In this document: positions 38,177 to 49,800 of the stretch, in pieces
How positions within the stretch are numbered: the first letter of the stretch is position 1
Layout of the letters: each line of letters starts with the position of its first letter
NCBI GenBank assembly: GCA_963971285.1
Contig: OZ020250.1
Span: 21,976,783-22,040,782, forward strand
Direction: 5' to 3'
DNA length: 64,000 nucleotides
From: Astropecten irregularis
Taxonomy: Eukaryota; Echinodermata; Asteroidea; Paxillosida; Astropectinidae
Program-made: the position numbers and the translations under genes
Notes under the pieces: generated by a model
Database searches by the model: none
Seen by the model: the letters and a program-made list of their open reading frames with translations, nothing else
Told to the model about the DNA's origin: nothing

Positions 38177-41064
38177 GTAACCGTAAGTGTGATTAATTTA
38201 AGCGTTAAACATAGACTAAGATTAAGACTTCTTCTAACTCTAACGTTAGACATCGCATTACACACAGCACAGGTTGACTGGGCACTAGGTCAGGTAGTTA
38301 GGGTGGAAGTTCAGCAGTACAGCCTATATGGCCTAGGTTTCGTCTTCCTGCACAGGTAACTTTCTATGGAGTATCAGTATGGGCCTTGACGAAACCAGGC
38401 TTGAGGTAAGGCTTTGGAATTGCCCCTAAAACGAAGGGATTGGGCCGCATGACAAAAGCCGAAGAAGGCTTCGTCATGCATCTCAAGCCCGCTACATAAG
38501 GACTAAGGTCATTTCATTTAGGAGGGCCTTAGGAGTAATTGCAGAATGCCCTGCCACTCAAAAGCCCTGAGCACAAAGATATGAGCGGTCAAGAACGACA
38601 ATGTACACAGCTTCAATGAGGGAGAGGTGAGTGGCGGGGTATTCTGCAATTGAGCACAAATATTAATCAGACTTAAAGCTACGCATGGTGGAAGTACTAA
38701 ATAAGGTAGGTTTGCGGTGACACCATGTACATTCTTCTGTAAGTGTGTGGTTCTGAGAAGAACCGATGGTTTAAACACTTGTATGGTGGAGTCTGTTGCA
38801 TGGATCTAAGGCTATTAAAGAAGAGTAAGAGTTATGGCCGTTATAGCCATAACCCTTAGGTTCATGTCATCATGACAGACCAAGGGTTACGATAATTGAA
38901 ACTTGCCATTTAGATGCATCAACTTCCTTGTAAAAGAACTAGTACTAACTATTATTCATTATCTTGTACGCAATTGTCACACACATTCATTGCCAGATAC
39001 ATAGATGTAGCCTATTATTAGTATTTCATTATAATCGCTTTATTCTGTTTTTGATTCCTACAGAAGAAAAGAAGCCCTACCCAACCCAGTCAACTGCCCC
39101 AGCATATCCCACGCAGGCTCCACCTCCAGCTCAGGGTTACCCACCCCAGGGCTACCCTCCCCAAGCCCAGGGCTACCCTCCCCAAGCCCAGGGCTACCCT
39201 CCTCAAGCCCAGGGTTACCCTCCTCAAGGTCCTCCACCAGCATACACTGCTAATCCTCAGGTAGGTAATGACAGGTGTGTCTGAGCTGAAACTTCTGATG
39301 AACCCCAAAATATGGGCCTTTTTGTGTCAGGCACGTGATCAGTGATCTGGCAGTCAAAAGCTGCTCTGGATCGCATTTTAGCGTATTCTGCCTGTGTCGT
39401 GTATTTGTAAGATCAAATATGGCGACCATCAAGATCCGCGCGAAACAAACAGGCCCTATGTGTCAACTTGACTGAGAATTAATCATCAAATAAGCACAAG
39501 GGAAACTGACTGAATTTGTTTAGTCATTGAAAGGTGAACAAAGAAAAAATTGACTGAAGCGGGATTTGAACTGGCGACCTCCTGAATACCGTACAGGCGC
39601 TCTACCAACTGAGCTATCCATCCCTATGTTGGTGGTGTCCCTAATAGTCAATTATCTTTGTTCGTTTGGCAGTCAGAAACCACACAGTCTGTGCTGTGTA
39701 AAACAATCACATGAGTGCCTACAGTGTGCAAAATGCTCTTAACCAAGCTTTTAATTGATCATTTGTTGACATGAGTTGTTCTGCAGGTGTTTATGGATGT
39801 TTGTTTTACCATCAGTATTCTTTTGTCTTGATAACATAGGCACCACCTCCCCAGGGAGCAGCTGGTTATTATCAACCACCACCACCACCACCCCAGGGCC
39901 AAGCTTACTATGCTCCTCCACAGCAAGCAAGTAGCACTGTCGTCATGCGTGGTGGCTTTGAAGCAGGTGCAAGATTCACTGGCTCCAACCCTCCTACAAT
40001 TCCTGTAAGTAGCAAGGCTGGTAACCCGCCATTAACAGGTTTAGACTACGGATGTCATATAAAAAAATCTGGACTCGCAATACCCCATATAAACCCACAT
40101 TGTCACTGAAACCACAAGTATCCATCTCAGAGGGCTGAATACAAAGGTAATACAAAGACGCGCTCACCATTGTTAGTTAAATCCATTGTGCAACAATAGT
40201 TATCCCATAGTATCTGGCATGGTAAGATGGCCGCTGGTGGCTTCAGTCCAGATAATTCTATATGACGTCCGTGGTTTAAACCAAGGGCTGGATTTCACAA
40301 AGCACTAAGATGACTTGTCAGTATCACCATAGTGATTTATATTGTGACATCACACGTTGCTTAGCAATTAGGATTAATTCACACTTAAGATCAGTCTTAG
40401 TGTTTCGTGAATTCGGCCCCAGGTGAACTTTGTTATTTTTTGTCCAGTGAGGGCACGGAATCAGATGCCATCTTTTCTGCACCAATCAGAAACAAATTTG
40501 AAAATAATTATGCAAATTAGGATTGCCCTTCATCGATGTAGACGAACACTGTATACTCAGTACTTTTTTAGTGCACATGAAAAAAAATCATGCGCTGGTT
40601 CAGGTGGGATTCAAACACTAGACCTCCTGCTTACTAGTGCAGATGCCATACCGCTAGGCCACCAAGCCAGCTGGGGTCAGCAGGGTAAGTTAATCATCTG
40701 CGTTGGTGAAGGGCAAGCCTAATTTGCATAATTCTATCTCCCCGACAAAAAATCATTAATAACAATATTTTTAAAAATTTTCACAAATTTAGTATATATT
40801 GAAATACAGTTTTCAATTTATTCAACAAAGCAATTGCTTTGAATCTAAACCCAAACTCTCTGCTGTGAATTTTTCCCACAAACTCTGTAGGTTAAAAAAA
40901 TTAATTTCTCTCGCATGTTTTGTTACCTCCGGCAGCCCCCACCCCCAGGCGTGGCCCCAAACGCAGCTCAGATGGCCGTAGCTACCGGACAGAATGTCGT
41001 CATGACACAGCAGCAGAGTAGTTGGATGTCCGGTGGTGGTGATGGGGGATATACTGTGATGTAA
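38152..41064 (+). CDS. DAZAP2-like protein (DAZ-associated protein 2 homologue), complete, 171 residues
   Basis: Small proline-rich adaptor; vertebrate DAZAP2 (Prtb) binds WW- and ubiquitin-ligase partners through a PPxY motif and is found in nucleus and cytoplasm. Four exons: 38152-38176, 39064-39260, 39840-40004, 40936-41064, all GT/AG with consistent phases. The diagnostic block is C-terminal: GGFEAGARF at about residues 112-120, then IPPPPPG, PNAAQMAV, VVMTQQQSS and a GGGDGGYTVM end, matching vertebrate GGYDAGARF, IPPPPPG, PNAAQLAV, VLVTQRKG and GGSDGGYTIW. A PPAY motif is at residues 66-69. The N-terminus differs from vertebrates: a basic MPFSKSKKEEKK start and about five GYPPQ repeats. 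Start chosen because MPFSKSKK joins exon 2 in phase and no other ATG fits. Function is inferred from family. Confidence 0.9.
39064..39260 (+). CDS. DAZAP2-like exon 2 (YPPQ repeats, PPAY)
   Basis: Acceptor TCCTACAG at 39063, donor CCTCAG|GTAGGT. Carries the proline/tyrosine/glutamine-rich part, including four near-identical 21-bp AQGYPPQ-type units and the GPPPAYTANPQ segment. Confidence 0.9.
39314..39456. repeat. Foldback element in DAZAP2 intron 2
   Basis: Begins GGGCCTTTTTGTGTCAG and ends AACAAACAGGCCC, with a partly complementary interior. It resembles the element at 29946-30066 in end sequence and in the central CATTTTAGC block. Confidence 0.5.
39535..39630 (-). repeat. tRNA-derived SINE (copy 2)
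   Basis: Minus strand shows GGATGGATAGCTCAGTTG and GTAGAGCGCC (A box), then GGTCGCCAGTTCAAATCC (B box), followed by a tail GCTTCAGTCAATTTTTTC. The would-be acceptor stem does not pair and position 33 is not U, so it is not a functional tRNA gene. It lies in DAZAP2 intron 2. Its tail matches the one at 41978-42000. Confidence 0.7.
39840..40004 (+). CDS. DAZAP2-like exon 3 (GGFEAGARF block)
   Basis: Acceptor AACATAG at 39839, donor ATTCCT|GTAAGT. Encodes APPPQGAAGYYQ, a six-proline run and the conserved STVVMRGGFEAGARF segment. Confidence 0.93.
40285..40420. repeat. Foldback element in DAZAP2 intron 3
   Basis: GGCTGGATTTCACAAAGCAC and TAAGA at the left pair with TCTTAGTGTTTCGTGAATTC and GGCCCC at the right, an imperfect inverted repeat of about 26 bp; total about 136 bp. 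Same end type as the copy at 58977-59045. Confidence 0.6.
40595..40685 (-). repeat. tRNA-derived SINE (copy 3)
   Basis: Minus strand has GGCTTGGTGGCCTAGCGG (A-box-like) and GGTCTAGTGTTTGAATCC (B-box-like) about 40 bases apart. It lies in DAZAP2 intron 3 and belongs to a different tRNA-like head type from the copy in intron 2. Confidence 0.6.
40936..41064 (+). CDS. DAZAP2-like exon 4 (conserved C-terminus)
   Basis: Acceptor CTCCGGCAG at 40935; stop TAA 41062-41064. Encodes PPPPGVAPNAAQMAVATG, QNVVMTQQQSSWMS and GGGDGGYTVM, the most conserved part of the DAZAP2 family. Confidence 0.95.
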   Translation, partial: PPPPGVAPNAAQMAVATGQNVVMTQQQSSWMSGGGDGGYTVM

Positions 41065-41977
41065 AGCTGAAGGTGCTAGTCCACTAATAACGTCTGATAC
41101 AACACCTTGTTTGACCTTCTGTTCCCTTCCATATCAACCATCCCTGGGACCCCTTCACCTCATTTTCATCAAGCAGGCAGGCATATCACTTGTTTCATTT
41201 TCTTGCTTATTTCCCTCAAAATTTGCCAGAAAAGTATGTCAGCGCTTCTCCCACTTTCTCAAGTTTTAACCTCTCTAATGGACCCTTCCGGCCTGTCAAT
41301 CAAACTGTGCGCATTGACCAATTGGAGGACGCCTTTTGATCAGGTTTCCATGAAAGCCTCGGGCAAACTCGGTCACTTGCTGTATGTAAACACACACGTG
41401 GGCGGGGCTTAAGAGCAAAGCCGGAACGGTCCATTGAGTATTCAATATGGCGGAGTGTCAGAACGTCTCATTTCCATTTTACGAATGACATTTTGGAGTC
41501 GGAGAGTGTATACTCAACAGATATAGAACTATCCAGAACACTACAAAGGTATTATACTTGGTCCAAAATTTGTAAATATACTAACCATGCAGAAACGTAA
41601 TATCATATTTGATATTTTTTAAATGAAGGTTGATCATTGAATTAATTTGTACTAGGTATTTAAAAGTATTAATTATGCATGAAGAATGTTACTGACATTT
41701 TGTACTAGCGTGTCATTCTTCATCATTGTTTTGATCAATTGATTTTATTTCTTCCTTTTTCTTTTTTTGTACATTCAAAGATGTGATTTTGCTAAATTGA
41801 AGGGTTGAATGCAGATGTAAGTAGATTTTAATTTATGTCTTTAGTATTTCATTTGAATTTTGTCATTTAGTTTCACATGATTTCATCTAAAGACACTTTG
41901 CTGTCTGTTAATCTCGATCGTGTTGTAGTCATTTTTTTTTACTTAGTTCATGCGGAAGTTGTTATGAAAAATGAATA

Positions 41978-42170
41978 AAGAAAAATTTACTGAAGCGGGA
42001 GTCGAACCAGGGACCTCCATAAATTTTTCTTTGGAGTGGATTCGAACCAGCGACCTTTTTGGAGGCTGCTCGTTCGAATCCCACTCCAGGAAATTTTTCT
42101 TTGGAGCGGGATTCGAACTAGTGACCTTTTCGGAGGTCGCTGGTTCGAATCCTGTTTCAGTAAGGTTCCC
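41978..42170. repeat. Scrambled tRNA-SINE composite
   Basis: Five tRNA B-box-like cores (GTTCGAATC or its complement) occur in about 160 bases in alternating orientation, near 42000, 42040, 42070, 42107 and 42138. Adjacent copies form two hairpins, for example GGATTCGAACCAGCGACC pairing with GGCTGCTCGTTCGAATCC. The flanks ACTGAAGCGGG and TTCCCTTGTGG are shared with the SINE at 39535. Confidence 0.6.
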
Positions 42171-42234
42171 TTGTGGTTTAATATCGAGTGAAATGAAAGG
42201 GGTACATTGTTGATAAAAGTTAACCTCCACAGCA

Positions 42235-42554
42235 CAGCAATATGATGGACGTCCACCATATTACACCAGCAATATGACAGACGTCCACCATATTACACCA
42301 GCAATATGACGGACGTCCACCATATTACACCAGCAATATGACGGACGTCCACCATATTACACCAGCAATATGACGGACGTCCACCATATTACACCAGCAA
42401 TATGACGGACGTCCACCATATTACACCAGCAATATGACGGACGTCCACCATATTATACCAGCAATATGACGGACGTCCACCATATTATACCAGCAATATG
42501 ACGGACGTCCACCATATTATACCAGCAATATGACGGACGTCCACCATATTATAC
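42235..42554. repeat. Tandem array, 10 copies of a 32-bp near-palindromic unit
   Basis: The unit begins CAGCAATATGACGGACGTCC and continues ACCATATTACAC. It repeats exactly ten times with a constant 32-bp period and only a few substitutions. Each unit contains AATATG, GGACGTCC and CATATT arranged as an almost perfect inverted repeat. Copies 1-6 end TTACAC and copies 7-10 end TTATAC, showing block-wise spread of one variant. There are no spacers. It lies in the DAZAP2-like 3' UTR. Confidence 0.95.
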
Positions 42555-42864
42555 CACTTTGAAGCTTCATTGATTGTTCTTTCTCTTCACAATGGTGAAT
42601 CAGTTTGTCAAATTGACAATATCTGATTTTCAATCACAGAAGCTCGCTTATTCTTTATCCAGTCATATCTTACTAGTATAACATCCATTCTTGTTGATAT
42701 ATACCCAGTACAGTGTGTTTGTTATATAGATAGATGTATCATATTCTTATCATATCTTTTAGTTGCATTGGTAATACTAGTTAGATGGCATTATTTGATG
42801 TTCTTTCTCCAAAACAATGTACTCATTGAAGGTCTACCAGATGCTAGAAATGACTGATTGCGTG

Positions 42865-43059
42865 ACCAGTGTTTACATGCCATGATGTGACGTACAGTGG
42901 GTATTTTGTCATCTCATTTGGTGTAGAACAGCAGTGGAAACGAGCAAAGAAGACTATTATATCATCAACATTCTTCTTGGAATGTTTCCATCGCTGCTCT
43001 TTGCCAAATGAGATGAGAAAATACCCACTATATGTCACGTGATGGCATGTAAACTCTGG
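42865..43059. repeat. Long inverted repeat (foldback) of about 195 bp
   Basis: Left arm starting CCAGTGTTTACATGCC and containing GTGGGTATTTTGTCATCTC is complementary to the right arm ending GGCATGTAAACTCTGG. Arms are about 75-88 bases at roughly 84% match, with a short loop around 42960. It probably represents a MITE inserted in the 3' UTR. Confidence 0.75.
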
Positions 43060-43619
43060 TTGAGCAATCTGCCTATTAGAAACGAAGGATTCAAAATGGC
43101 AATGCCCTCCAATGGCAGCTGTACAGTGTGTCATTGCTGTGTATTTAATAGTGAAGTAGTGCGTCATCTTATGATACTTCATTGGTGTTTTGGACACATA
43201 CTGTTTTTTAGCCTGTTTGCACGGCACACAATCCTTGGGAATCATGCGACAGATTTCTGTTCATGATTATTGGGGACAGGGAAACAAGATTCCTAAAAGT
43301 CTCTCCACTAAAAGCAGCTGTAGTGTCCGCATTTACGTACTGAAGTGGACCTTGCTCGAATTGCAAGTCTTTGCTAGTGTTACTTTCAACTAATCTTTAA
43401 ACTATTGTAACCTACGGACCAGGTGCATATTAAATAATAACGAATATTTAATCATTAATTCATTTTAATTTCAATCTCTTTATTCTGTACAGATCATTGT
43501 TAAAGAATTCTATATTTTATTACTTATGAATTTCTATCCGTGTGAGTATTGCATGTCTATTGTGCGTCTGCTGTATACATAATCGTGTCAAATTCAAGTT
43601 AACATGTATTTCTTCACGG

Positions 43620-43632
43620 AATAAAGAATAAA
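43620..43632 (+). terminator. Poly(A) signals for the DAZAP2-like gene
   Basis: Two overlapping AATAAA hexamers are followed 35-45 bases on by a TGTTTGTTCATGT-type GT-rich element. This is the best-supported + strand 3' end before the convergent gene. Confidence 0.5.
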
Positions 43633-43839
43633 AGGGTGAGAAAATGAAATTATTAATAATAAATGTGTTATTGTTTGTTCATGTAGATGCTCAAATATTC
43701 CTGCTTTGCTAAATGACATATTCAAATGTAACTGAAAAATGGAATTATTCTTCTATTTTTATTCATAATATTTTTGCATCATTTGGGAGGGGGTCAACAA
43801 CAGGTAAACAAAAATATGACATTGAGTCAATATTATAGC

Positions 43840-46800
43840 AAGCTGGTCACTTTATTAAAATAGACAATAGAATTCAGATAAAACACTAGTGTATGTCCCC
43901 AAGATACTGTATATTTCATACCATTACATATACAAAGAAGGCAAAATGGCCTAAAGTACTCCATGTATACATACTATATACTGACCAACTAAGGATAAAG
44001 CTCATATTTGTTATTCATTAACTTATTCATACCCCATTATCAGTTTTTTTATTATTTAATCCAATTTCAAAAAATGTTTTTCCATCTGTATTTAACGTCT
44101 GAGACATATTTCATATTTTGCACTACACCCAAATTTCTACATTTTGTACTACCACGGTTATGAAGCTGTAGCGTTTTACATTTACCAGTATTTTTTCTTT
44201 CTTTCTTTTTAAACAACTTTTGGTCATCAATTGTGAATGAAAAAACAGAAAATGAAAAAAGAAGAAATGAAATGGAACGGAAATATGTTTTTCTTTTCAT
44301 AACAAGTTTGTACATCTGTATTACAAATATGGTTTGCATCAATAATTTAAAAGCTCTGAAAAAACGTCATTTTATCCTAACAAACAGGATTTTGGTGTAA
44401 TGCATCAAGTTTATTCTTTATTTTTTTCAATAAATACAGCCAATAATCAAAGCTACTACTAAGACAAACCCAAAAGGCCAATTTAATTTTTCTCTTTACA
44501 TCAATAACTCCATAACTTCATAAATTTAAACAAGTTGACATAAGTATGTACAAATCTTTTCTTTCCAACAAATACACGAAATATTACATTCGTAACATTT
44601 CCTTATACTTAAACAGCAGTTAGAATTCCCTGCTACTTCATTTTTTGTTTGTTTAATTTAAATCCTATTAAGAATCTACATTCTATGTTTTTTTTCTAAA
44701 AATTTATTTCAAAATATTTTAAGGCATCATGTACCTACTGTCTGCCTGTAGATAATTCCATCGGCTTGAAAACCCTGATTGGCCGCTGTTTGACAATTTT
44801 TCAATCCAAATACGACTTGCACTAATCAAATCCATGAAAAAAAAAAAAAACAAGTGGAAATAACAATTACACTTTGCACCAAATCACAAATGTCTTTGGT
44901 TGAATATAAATCACATTTTGAATACTTAGGCCTTAATTTAAATCAATTTTTTGTTTTGCCAAACTTCTGGCATAAATTAAACAAAAAACAAAACAATAGT
45001 CTAACTAAACTTAACCTATTCAAATCATCTTGAAGAGCACTCTTAAATCTTAATTTAAACCAAAATCAGCCATGAAAGTAAACCAAAAAGAAAAACGAAA
45101 CAAATCTAGGCATTTACAATAGTCCCTGTTGTTCTACAAATGAACAGAAATCAGGGGCAACAGTCGACCAAATCTTCAGAAAGAATAACCAATCAGAAGT
45201 TTAAGTTCAAAAAGCCCCCTCCCCTTAAAAAACAAAATACCAAAGAAAATCATGATTTTGTTTTGTACAGATTGCTAGCAAAAATAGCCAAAGGGAGATA
45301 AATATCAATTGCTTATTGCAAAGTTTCCTCATTCAGAATAAAGCTGAAAAACGTAAGTTTAAAAAAGAAAATCAAATTTGGACAAAGTTTAATGCACATG
45401 GGAATACTTGATAAATAAATGCAACTTGATTTAACTTTAAACAGCGTTGCCAGGGCTTCCTTACATATGAAATGCCATCTGCTGCTTGTTTGCTATTTGA
45501 ATATTTTGCTTTTCATAGAATAAGGTGTAAGAAGTTTTGCTAATTGAGAATGGGAATTAATTAATAATTGGTAGCAAATTACATGAACTGAGCACATATT
45601 GCAACTCAAACTAACATTGCGACAACTTGGTAAGCAAGAAGTTAGGCATCAGATTTCTCAATATTCTCCTCACTGACAGTGGGTATCTCCATCACTCCCT
45701 AAGCATTGGGAGACAAATTTGCTTAGCAAGGTAGACCTTTACTTAGCGAAGGTTGGTTACCAACCATAAAGCCATGTAATGTCTATTACTTGGTGAGTGG
45801 TTCCCATCTGATTTTTGCTTGGTATCGAATTTTGCTCAGCATCTTCCATGAAGGGTTTATCCAGTCTTATTGTGACGTGTCTTCAATTTCTTGAGAATGA
45901 CTAATATCTTGAACTGTTTGCAGTATCTGAGCCTGAGATGTTCGGATGCAGAACTAAACAGAGGTTTATAAAAAGCAAAGAAACTGTCAAGAACGTCTCG
46001 CTGCTGGCTTTACAATTCCTGCCAAAGCTTTAACATCAACCAGTTGACTTTTCTTATCAATCCAATGACAGGATATCAAGCAAATACTTCCATCTTTTGA
46101 AGGACTGATGCCAAACGTCAAAATAAAAGTGTGAAGATAATCACAAGAATCCCACAAGGAACAGAAATAGTGAGAAATACTGTTGCCAACCTATATAGCT
46201 AATAATAAGATTACATAATTAAATGTTTGCCAAAAAATATCAAAGAGTAACAGACAATAATTCTATACTATGCAAAGAACAAAGAAGCAAATAAGTTTTG
46301 GTTCACTATATAAATGATATAGTGGGCCTAGAAAGAACGTAGAATACAAGATTGCATGTTTGTACACTGTCTATTATATAATCTCTTCCGTACATGACAG
46401 TTGTACATACCGATACAGCAATTCCAATAAATATAGCATTATAACAAAACAAAACAAATCAAAGTCACTTTATACTGATACGACAAGCAACAAGAAAATG
46501 ATTAGCAAAAATCTCATATAGCACACAAAAAGACCAAGTACAGAGGAATAATTCATTAACAGAACTTTTGTTTCTAAAAACCAATAAAGGTGCAGTGTCA
46601 TATCAATTGAAATATTGAATACATTTTTCTTTCAGGCCGACTAAATAATGTTTGAATTTTTTTTTCTTTCTTTAAGTCAAGGTAACAAAATTGACAAGTA
46701 ACATTGTGTTCACAATAGTGTGCACAGATAATGTTTTACTTCTACACCAACTGGAGTACTAAACAACAGTATCATAATCAACATGCCTAAGGGTTCTAAA

Positions 46801-49800
46801 CCATTGGGTCTCTGGTTTCTTTTCTTGTACAAATATTAACACTGGTTCTGTTACCAAAATGAGCAATCAATTTTTGTTTCAGTTATTCACACACACGCAC
46901 ATGCACACACCAAGTTTATGTAAATTCAGCCTATTTTTTCTTCTTTCTTTTAAATTTCCTTCTTTCTGGATTTTTCTGAATTTGAAAATGAGGGAAACAA
47001 ATTACTTAACTTCCACTTTTACCAAAAAAAGAAATCGGCCAGTTTCCAAATGATTTGAATTGACATTGAAAATAAACGTTATCGGCATCAGTTGTTCGTC
47101 TAGACGTTAGGAAAGACTTGGTTGAAGACACTAGTTGCCAGTTTCCCCCTTTAAGAAATGACCTGGATATTTTATAGCTCTTAAAAATCACCCTGAAACC
47201 AATTGAAAAAGAACGGACCCATTCTGGATAACAAAAAGCTGTGAGGCTGAGGCTGCTCATATATGAATAGAATATTGGACAGGACTACAGGGCACAAACA
47301 AGAAACATCCAAGATAGGTTATTTATTTCCATCAGTGGAGGAAATAATAAGTGTCTTGAGCAACAAACAGGAATCATTTCTACTATCCTTGCTTTTTGTT
47401 GGGGGAGGGGGGATTCAACCGATTTACAACTGTAATTTGTCTTCCCTCTTTTATAAATTACTTTATCAGTACTTTTTAGTACATTCAAATGAATATAAAC
47501 AAAGGGAATGAAATAGATTACAGATAATGTCTTCAAATGAAAATCAAAACTGAGCCAAACTTGTCAACTTTCTCATCAATAGGAGACAGATTCTCATGAA
47601 TAATGGATCAAATAATGGACAAGGCATTTGATGACTGGGGCGTATACAGCAAATCTTGTATTAATACACAGAATGTTAGACAAACTATCTTTTTTTCTTC
47701 CTATTTTCTAAATAAGGCAAACTTTGTATAACTACCACATGACATGGACCAAAAATGTTTGGTTGCACTAAATTTCTGTGTGTAAACGACGAGTATAGGA
47801 ACGTTGTTAATTCTTCTCCATGTATAAATGTAGGTTAAGTCACACACTTCAATAGCTGTTGTTTTTTCTAACAAAAAATACCCTGAATTTGGTTTTGCTT
47901 CAGTTAAAACCTGAACAGGAAAAAAAAAACTTGACCAAAAGTGGCAACTCACATTTGACATTATCAATCACAAATACCCTTAGTTCACAAACCTTGTCCC
48001 ATCCTAATCCTTGTCCTTAATTGTTGGTTTTCTTGTTTTAAAACTGGACTTTGTTTTTCACTTGCCCTGGAAATATGATGTGATTCCACTAATATAATAA
48101 ATAATCAAGGTATTATGATTCTCACATCCAAATACGTCAAGGATTTTATTTTTTGCCATTTTGATGGCGGACTCTCTTAATTACCTCTCTCTTGGAGTGG
48201 CAAAGGTAGTAGTTCGTCAACAGAGGGCGCTATTCATACATATGACAACCACTCAACCATCTTTTCAAGTGTTCAAATTGGTATTCATTGAACAAAATTC
48301 TGGTCCGGAAAGTTGTTTTGAACTTTCAAACTTACACAGCCAGACAGAGATGATAGTAAGAAACATCCTAGATGTCCTAATTATTTGTATCCAGTACTAA
48401 AAAAACGATCAGAAGAATAACTATGATTGTAAGCAATCATATTGATCAATGAAAGAAAGAAACAATTCAGAGCCAAATATGGCCATAAAGCACTCAATAT
48501 CCTGCTAATGAAAGACACTTTATATATATAATATATATATCAGCATTCAAGAAAGTTTCCCTACCTGAGATGAGATTTATCTTTTTTTTGTAATTTTTTT
48601 TTTCAACTTTCTTGAAGACGTTTCTTTTCCAGCAAACAACCAATCAGCAATCCCAGTAGAAAAATGTAAGCAAAATACACAAATAATCTTCAAAAAATTA
48701 TCCACTCGTTGAGAACAAACCAACTGGAGAAATTGTATTGTCTACATTCGACTACAGTATTCACAATCTGCCACCTAGTGACCCCTTTAAACTCAGTTCT
48801 CTTGCTTCAGTTTTCAAATTTTACAACACAATAAGTTGCATTCACTCCAAATTAGACACATTTTTTTTTTTACTTTTTCAAAACAACAATGGTTACGAGA
48901 CAATACTCATTTTCCAGCATCAGCTTAAAGATCTACTTTTTCTTTTTCCTTTTTGTTTCCAAACACAAAGAACGAAAAAGTCCCTGACACCCGACAAATG
49001 CACAAACGCAGGCAACAGGCAGTGGCCATTAGGTTCCATTAAATAGGCCTCTAGAATTCAATATTGGTGTCATATATTGAACATTGCATAGTTGGGCCAA
49101 CAGTTATAAAATAACATGAACGTTATGGGTGTAAATTCAGCAAAACTAGCATTTGGCTTGGCTTTTAGGGTCTTGACGCATTATAACAGCCTGGATTCAG
49201 GGCTACGTTGTAATGCACTGTCACAAAAAGTAATACCAACAATAGGACCTTGAACACAGTGCTAAATGGTGAATACATTGACTCCGTTTGAATAAACTGT
49301 ATTTCACTTTTCAAGTTTTATAACAAATAAACCACAGTATATCCTGAACCTATCAGGACCTGTAATAATACAAAACACCAAATGAAATTAATAATGGATA
49401 TACATATATATATAATCACAAAAATCCCAAATAATGGCGCTGGAACTGCATCAACTCTTTTTTTGGATAGTTCAGAACAACCAATTACACCCTATGGGTC
49501 GTACAAATAAACCTAGTACTTCACAGGAGTCTCCACTTTACTTGCCTTATACAATCATTGTTGTTTTGAAAAACAAAAAGAGAAAAAAAATTCAAAAATT
49601 CAAAAAAGAAAACCAAAAAAATCAAAGGATCGGATCCATTCACACAATTTCATAATAAATCTAAAATATCAAAAAATACTTCTTTTTTTGTTGTTTTTTT
49701 TCTCCAAAACCGAATTAGACGAGTCACCAGTCTCTCCTGTGTCTTCCCGATTCACTGCAGCACCGTATATATGCCGGTCCCCTGCAAAGCTGGTTACCCA

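Larger units (their letters stand above)
41065..43645 (+). other. DAZAP2-like 3' UTR
   Basis: From the stop codon to overlapping AATAAA signals at 43620-43625 and 43627-43632. It contains a scrambled SINE composite at 41978-42170, a 10 x 32 bp near-palindromic array at 42235-42554 and a 195-bp inverted repeat at 42865-43059. Shorter isoforms ending upstream cannot be excluded. Confidence 0.5.

Noticed and set aside
39545-39625. Minus-strand tRNA gene
   Set aside because: A and B boxes are present but the acceptor stem does not pair, the anticodon loop has no U at position 33, and a SINE-like tail follows. It is treated as a SINE.
41974-41979. AATAAA as the main DAZAP2 poly(A) signal
   Set aside because: It is at the edge of the SINE composite and resembles the equivalent position in the SINE at 39535, so it is more likely SINE-derived; a minor short isoform remains possible.
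42235-42554. CRISPR array
   Set aside because: Units are contiguous with no unique spacers, and the genome is eukaryotic. It is a tandem array.
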